64,000 nucleotides of DNA from assembly GCF_030294945.1 (NCBI RefSeq), contig NZ_AP018448.1, positions 2,232,001 to 2,296,000 on the forward strand. Direction: 5' to 3'. The notes beneath the pieces were generated by a model, which was not told the origin of the DNA, ran no database searches, and saw nothing but the letters and a program-made list of their open reading frames with translations. The stretch comes from Streptomyces graminofaciens. Its GTDB lineage: Bacteria; Actinomycetota; Actinomycetes; Streptomycetales; Streptomycetaceae. Made by a program: the position numbers and the translations under genes. Of this stretch, positions 60,087 to 64,000 are shown piece by piece (the first letter of the stretch is position 1; the number at the start of each line of letters is the position of its first letter).

Positions 60087-60730
60087 GCGGCAGCCTGGCC
60101 CGGCTCGCCGACCGTGGGTGGCTCGTCGGCGGGGGAACTCGCCGCCCGAGTGGAGGGTTTGGGCCCGGGCAGCAGGCGGTGGGCGGGCCGGTCCGGGTCG
60201 GTCATACACGCGGACAGCGGCCCGCCGGGGGCGCGAACGGTGGTCATGGCATGGGTGAGGAAGTCACGGTGCCACACGAACAAGCCGCTGGGTCCGGCTT
60301 CGGGGTCCTTGTGCTGCTGGTAGGCCAGCCACAGGGCATGCAGCCAGGCGACGACACAGTCGTGTTCCTGCCACTGCTGGCACCAGGGCGTGGCTGTGGT
60401 GACCTCCGCGCCGTAAATGGGCATGAGGAAGTCGTCCACCCAGTCGCTGAGGCTGTCGAGTTCGTCCTCGTACTCCTCGCCGTCCAGTTCCAGGATCGGG
60501 CGCGGCTCCGGTGGGGCGGGCGGTACCGGCAGGCCGGCGAATCCCGGGAGGCCGAAGCCGTCGAACGCGCGTGGTCCGGGCTCCGTGGACAGGCTGTCGA
60601 GCTGCTGGGCCTGCTGGGCCGACTGCTTGAGCAGCTTGCGCACGCTGGCCTCGATACTTTCCAGATCCGTGTCCGGCAACCGGACCGGTTCCATTTCCCC
60701 GTCGTCGTTGGGGTTTATGGATTCAGGCAC
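60083..60730 (-). CDS. DUF4913-domain protein
   Basis: 215 residues from GTG 60730 with AAGGAGG eight bases upstream. The domain is seen in SDWVDDFLMPIYGAEVTTAT then WCQQWQEHDCVVAWLHALWL, the usual Trp-rich DUF4913 pattern. An acidic low-complexity stretch lies before it. DUF4913 genes occur in Streptomyces plasmids and integrative elements; function unknown. First gene of the long leftward series, 60 bases after palindrome copy 3. Confidence 0.8.
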   Translation of the reverse strand: MPESINPNDDGEMEPVRLPDTDLESIEASVRKLLKQSAQQAQQLDSLSTEPGPRAFDGFGLPGFAGLPVPPAPPEPRPILELDGEEYEDELDSLSDWVDDFLMPIYGAEVTTATPWCQQWQEHDCVVAWLHALWLAYQQHKDPEAGPSGLFVWHRDFLTHAMTTVRAPGGPLSACMTDPDRPAHRLLPGPKPSTRAASSPADEPPTVGEPGQAAA

Positions 60731-60791
60731 GAAAGGGTCCTCCTTGAAGCCGCTTCCCATGGGCTGGGATGGCGGCTCCAACCATCCGGAA

Positions 60792-60830
60792 GATCCCCGG
60801 TTTCGCTAACCGGGGATCCGGTGCTATAAC
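60792..60830 (+). promoter_or_regulatory. Palindrome with -10-like box, copy 3
   Basis: Perfect GATCCCCGGTT-TCGCT-AACCGGGGATC at 60792-60818, then TATAAC at 60825-60830. An ATG at 60841 lies where a leaderless transcript would begin, but the short rightward frame after it overlaps the methyltransferase gene on the other strand. The palindrome is also 62 bases before the leftward DUF4913 start. Confidence 0.6.
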
Positions 60831-60898
60831 GCTTGCGCTCATGACCGGGAAGGAATCCGGTAATTCAGATTCCGCCCAGGTCGGACAGCCCCTGCGGG

Positions 60899-61654
60899 TC
60901 AGGAGGACAGGACGAAGTCGTCCTGATTCAGGGTCTGTTGCAGGGTCTTGGTCAGCCGGTCGGCGGCGATCGTCGCGTAGTGCTCGGTCTTCTCGACGCC
61001 GATGAAGTCACGGCCTTCCAGAAGGGCGGCGACGCCGGTCGAGCCGGAGCCGGCGCAGAAGTCGAGCACCGTGCCCTGCTCAGGGCAGATCTTCACGAGC
61101 TCGCGCATCACCTCGACCGGCTTCTGCGTGATGTGCTGCCGGTTCTTGCCCGACGGCTGCGACGCGCTGTAGAGGCCGGGCAGGTAGACCGGGTTGCGGG
61201 AGGCGTCGATGGCACCCTTGGAGGCCCAGACGATGAACTCGCAGTTCTGCGTGAAGCGGCCCTTCTGGGGTCTGGCCTGCGGCTTGTGCCAGGCCAGCAC
61301 ACCACGCCACAGCCATCCGGCCGCCTGGATCGCGTCCGTCGTGGTGGGGAGCTGACGCCAGTCGGTGAACAGCAGCGCGGTGCCACCCGTCTTGGCGAGC
61401 CGGTGTGCTTCGGTCATGATCTGCGTCAGCCAGAACCCGTACGAGCGCTGGTCCATGTTCTCGCCGGTGAAGTCCGGCAGGTTATGGCCGGCGTCGGCGG
61501 AGGTGTACTTCTGCTTCGCGCTGCGGGAGGTGCGCTCCTTCGCCGTCCGGCCACCGGAGTTGTACGGCGGGTCGGTGATGACGGAGTCGACACAGCCTTC
61601 CGGCAGTTCGGCGAGGACGCTGAGCGCGTCGCCCTGGTGCAGGGAAAAAGGCAA
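60899..61654 (-). CDS. Orphan DNA methyltransferase (N6-adenine/N4-cytosine, beta type)
   Basis: 251 residues from TTG 61654. Motif IV TDPPYNSGGRTAKE comes before motif I VLDFCAGSGSTGVAALLEGR, so it belongs to the beta class, which methylates adenine N6 or cytosine N4. The target region between them (TAKERTSRSAKQKYTSADAG) gives no clue to the site. No restriction enzyme gene is adjacent, so it may protect the element from host enzymes on entry, or mark it. It ends close to palindrome copy 3 and begins near copy 4. Confidence 0.88.
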   Translation of the reverse strand: MPFSLHQGDALSVLAELPEGCVDSVITDPPYNSGGRTAKERTSRSAKQKYTSADAGHNLPDFTGENMDQRSYGFWLTQIMTEAHRLAKTGGTALLFTDWRQLPTTTDAIQAAGWLWRGVLAWHKPQARPQKGRFTQNCEFIVWASKGAIDASRNPVYLPGLYSASQPSGKNRQHITQKPVEVMRELVKICPEQGTVLDFCAGSGSTGVAALLEGRDFIGVEKTEHYATIAADRLTKTLQQTLNQDDFVLSS

Positions 61655-61803
61655 AGAGATACCCCAATTTCGGGTCGGGTGAGATGAGGGGGGAAGACCT
61701 CCGGCTCACGCATGTAACCCCGGGCAGGCCGAATGCGGGCATGACGGCACCGCTGACCTACGAAATTCGGGTGGCGAGGGGAGGAGCCAAAACTGTAAGG
61801 CAC

Positions 61804-61899
61804 GATCCCCGGTTGAGACGCATCGCCGCCTTCCAGCCCAGGAAGTCAGGGCTTGATCGCCCGTGATTTCGGCAACCGGGGATCCGCCCTTACTATTTT
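61804..61899 (+). promoter_or_regulatory. Split palindrome before the transfer operon, copy 4
   Basis: The same two 11-bp arms (GATCCCCGGTT at 61804-61814, AACCGGGGATC at 61874-61884) are here 59 bases apart. Each arm is followed at six bases by a -10-like hexamer pointing outward: TACTAT at 61891 to the right (transfer operon) and TACAGT on the left strand near 61792-61797 (methyltransferase). This looks like a divergent promoter with a looped or split operator. Confidence 0.6.
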
Positions 61900-61996
61900 G
61901 GAACTGCCCGGCGAACACCGCCGATGGCGCAATCCCTGCACCTGCCTTCATGGAGATTTCCCCGTGCCACGGCACACGTGACCTGACACCCCCGCG

Positions 61997-62026
61997 CCTC
62001 GTGAGCTGAAACCAGGGCTCACGAGG
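61997..62026 (+). promoter_or_regulatory. Hairpin in the presumed 5' leader of the transfer operon
   Basis: A perfect 10-bp stem CCTCGTGAGC with GCTCACGAGG around a 10-base loop lies about 110 bases downstream of the TACTAT box and 165 bases before the first transfer gene. It may be an attenuator or stabilising structure. The rest of 61655-62191 contains no convincing gene. Confidence 0.45.
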
Positions 62027-62191
62027 TACATCCGCGACTCACCCAACTCCCGTGCCGCAGCGCCCTTTCCGCCTCTACTGCCGCGCGGCCTGGACCGTGC
62101 CTTCGAAGGACCCCCTTGTGACAGCTCCCTACCCTCCCCTGCCCGAACACCGGCCCCCGGACCGTGACTGCCGCTCGGGAGGCGTCCCCGG

Positions 62192-63307
62192 TTGAAGGGC
62201 GTAGCCGCCGGCATCGGCGTCGTCGCCCTCTCCCCTCTCCTCCTCGCCGGCACGGCCATGCTGATGGCCTCCTCCAGCGAGGCCGCCCAGAGCACCTATT
62301 CGTCCCTCAGCTGCGTGGGCGACGTCGACACCGACGCCGTCGTCGAGCAGGTCACCAAGATCCTCAACGGCGCGTCCGCCAAGGACGTCCGCGTCGAGGG
62401 CCTGAGCCTGCCCGAGGAACAGATCCCCAGTGCTCGGACCATCGTGGCCACCGGGATCAGCCTCCACGTGCCGAAGAAGGGCCAGATCATCGCGCTCGCC
62501 ACCGCGATGCAGGAATCACGGCTGCGCAACCTCAGCTCCGGCGACCGCGACTCGCTCGGGCTGTTCCAGCAGCGCCCGAGCCAGGGCTGGGGTACCGCCG
62601 AGGAGATCCACGACCCTGTCTACGCCTCCACCCAGTTCTACGAGCACCTGCTCGCGGTGGACGGATGGCAGCAACTGACTGTCGCCCAGGCCGCGCAGAA
62701 GGTCCAGCGCTCCGCCTACCCCGACGCCTACGCGAAGTGGGAGGAGCTGGCCACCGCCCTGCAGAAGGCGATCGCCGCGACCTTCCCCGACGCCGACCAG
62801 GACGCCACGGAGACGGACACCACCTCCAGCACCGCGTCCTGCACGGCGACCGAGGACGGCTCCGGATACGGCACCATCCCCGAAGGGTCCGTACCGAAGG
62901 GCTACTCGATCCCCAAGGACGCCGACCCGAAGGCCCGCAAGGCGATCGCCTGGGCGATGGCGCAGCTCGGCACGATGTACCAGTGGGGCGGCACCTGCAC
63001 CGCGCCGCACGGCCCGGACCCGATGGGCCGCTGCGACTGCAGCTCGCTGACCCAGCAGGCGTACGCCCATGCCGGTATCCAGCTCACCCGCACCACGTAC
63101 ACCCAGATCAACGAGGGCCACGCCGTCTCCCCCAAGTCGCTCAAGCCCGGTGACCTGATCTTCTCCCGCGGCAGCGCCGCCCGCCCCGAACACGTCGGCA
63201 TGTACATCGGCTCGGGCCTCGCGATCGAGGCACCCCGGACTGGCAAGCCAGTTCGAATCACGCCCTTGGCGGACTGGGACATCCTCGCCGCCCGCCGTGT
63301 CATCTGA
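62192..63307 (+). CDS. VirB1-like cell-wall hydrolase (lytic transglycosylase plus NlpC/P60)
   Basis: 371 residues from TTG 62192 after GGGAGG. A signal/anchor helix (GVVALSPLLLAGTAMLMASS) is followed by a transglycosylase-like part (TAMQESRLRN with the Glu, SLGLFQQRPSQGWG) and a C-terminal NlpC/P60 peptidase (Cys in RCDCSSLTQQAYAHAG, His in HVGMYIGSG). Two-domain hydrolases of this kind open peptidoglycan for actinobacterial type IV secretion. First gene of the transfer operon that continues past the window. Confidence 0.85.
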   Translation: MKGVAAGIGVVALSPLLLAGTAMLMASSSEAAQSTYSSLSCVGDVDTDAVVEQVTKILNGASAKDVRVEGLSLPEEQIPSARTIVATGISLHVPKKGQIIALATAMQESRLRNLSSGDRDSLGLFQQRPSQGWGTAEEIHDPVYASTQFYEHLLAVDGWQQLTVAQAAQKVQRSAYPDAYAKWEELATALQKAIAATFPDADQDATETDTTSSTASCTATEDGSGYGTIPEGSVPKGYSIPKDADPKARKAIAWAMAQLGTMYQWGGTCTAPHGPDPMGRCDCSSLTQQAYAHAGIQLTRTTYTQINEGHAVSPKSLKPGDLIFSRGSAARPEHVGMYIGSGLAIEAPRTGKPVRITPLADWDILAARRVI

Positions 63308-63531
63308 CCCCTGGTCGGGGCGCAGACCCCACATGCCGCCTGCATCACCTGTTCAGCGCGGGAACGGCCACGCACGGCATGTGAGCCGGATCGCCGCTCC
63401 CAATCCCCCGGGGCTGCTTCCTTACCCCCCGGCATACGGCCCATCGGCAGGACGACCTGCCGGTCCTCTCCCTCCTCTTCTCTTCATTGATTCCCGCGCG
63501 TCGGGCTTCGGCGCGCGCAAGGAGCCTCCCT

Positions 63532-63840
63532 TTGCACCTGCTCGACACCGTGCAGTACCTGGCCTACGACCCCGGCATCACACCCTCGGGTGGCGGCCTG
63601 CCCGGCCTCGCCGTGCTGAAGAACGTCGTCAACTCCATCAACCTGTTCGCGATCGTCGCCGTGGTCGGCGCGCTCGCCGTCTCCCTCGGCGTGTGGGCCT
63701 GGGGCCACCACACCGGCGGACACCAGGCCGAGGCCAACGGCAAGAAAGGCGCGGTCGTTTCGGCCGGCGCCGCCCTCGGCCTCGGCGCCGCGAACGGCGT
63801 GGTCGCGTTCTTCTCCGCTCTCGGGTCGCAAGTCCACTGA
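63532..63840 (+). CDS. Small membrane protein of the type IV system (DUF6112-like)
   Basis: 102 residues from TTG 63532, six bases after AAGGAG; the upstream frame is Arg-rich and unlikely. Two hydrophobic helices (LFAIVAVVGALAVSLGVWAW, then GAALGLGAANGVVAFFSALG) separated by a His/Gly/Lys loop match the VirB2/TrbC-like pilin size and layout. In related actinobacterial elements this gene follows the hydrolase and precedes larger membrane genes and the VirB4-like ATPase. It ends with an overlap to the next ATG. Confidence 0.75.
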   Translation: MHLLDTVQYLAYDPGITPSGGGLPGLAVLKNVVNSINLFAIVAVVGALAVSLGVWAWGHHTGGHQAEANGKKGAVVSAGAALGLGAANGVVAFFSALGSQVH

Positions 63841-64000
63841 TGCCGAAACGACTCCCCTCCCTGTCCGGCTACGGCATCGGCTGGTCGACCCGGCAGCGCA
63901 TCACGGTCAGCGCGATCGGCCTCGCCATCCTCCTCGCCCTCGCCGCCACCGTCGCTGTGTTCACCGGCCGCACCGGAACCAGCGACAGCCAGACCGCCAC
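63840..64000 (+). CDS. Start of a membrane-anchored transfer protein, cut by the window
   Basis: ATG 63840 overlaps the previous stop (ATGA). The visible 53 residues have a short basic N-terminus (MPKRLPSLSGYGIGWSTRQR), one transmembrane helix (AIGLAILLALAATVAVF) and the beginning of an outer segment. Such single-pass proteins with a long outside part are usual in type IV conjugation operons. The rest is outside the window. Confidence 0.7.
   Translation, partial: MPKRLPSLSGYGIGWSTRQRITVSAIGLAILLALAATVAVFTGRTGTSDSQTA

Overview
The window is high-GC actinobacterial DNA, almost certainly Streptomyces or a close relative. Signs of this are GC-rich third codon positions, many GTG/TTG starts, chains of genes joined by ATGA/GTGA overlaps, a WhiB protein, and families typical of Streptomyces (DUF317, MAB_1171c-type membrane protein, FxLD-type lanthipeptide).

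Region 1 (1-6415) looks like ordinary chromosome: the 3' part of a xylulokinase gene, a ROK regulator, a Tat-exported amidase, a GAF-domain regulator, and the aldehyde dehydrogenase it probably controls, closed by a strong hairpin. Region 2 (about 6416 to beyond 64000) reads as one large integrative and conjugative element (ICE). It opens with a tyrosine integrase and an excisionase-like gene, carries replication-type, relaxase and mobilisation genes in the middle, and runs off the right edge inside a type IV secretion operon (VirB1-like hydrolase, small membrane protein, start of another membrane protein). The right attachment site is outside the window, so more than 57 kb of the element is seen.

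Cargo, left to right. (a) 9501-20318: a class I FxLD lanthipeptide cluster with precursor, full LanB, LanC, a second stand-alone elimination-domain protein, an isoaspartate-type methyltransferase, and regulators. (b) 20426-24028: an XRE / ImmA-IrrE protease / MAB_1171c membrane protein / amidase operon. (c) 24698-32812: DnaD-like and DnaC-like replication proteins, an IS5-family insertion, WhiB, a repeat-rich membrane protein, MobC, a candidate oriT and the relaxase. (d) 32894-37909: a lipoprotein, a Nudix hydrolase and hypotheticals. (e) 38172-44038: a defence-like patch with a HEPN/zinc-ribbon protein, a deoxyribosyltransferase-like protein, a CHAT protease and a dead AAA ATPase, split by an IS701-family element. 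(f) 44233-60730: a long leftward series holding an LAHTG surface protein, an ATP-grasp ligase between two MFS exporters, HxlR-type regulators, a secreted SH3 protein, a RelE-like protein and many small unknowns, with one gene broken by an IS110-family element. (g) 60899-61654: an orphan DNA methyltransferase.

Most notable unexplained structure: a palindrome (GATCCCCGGTT / AACCGGGGATC) occurs four times in the element, each copy followed at a fixed 6-base distance by a -10-like hexamer. This suggests an element-wide operator set, including one copy before the transfer operon. Other points are a perfect 16-bp hairpin next to the mobilisation genes (candidate oriT), a gene whose broken halves can be rejoined across the IS110 insertion, a predicted bridge-RNA region, and several genes that seem to start at CTG or ATC.

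All calls come from reading the sequence and recalling families. No database search was run.
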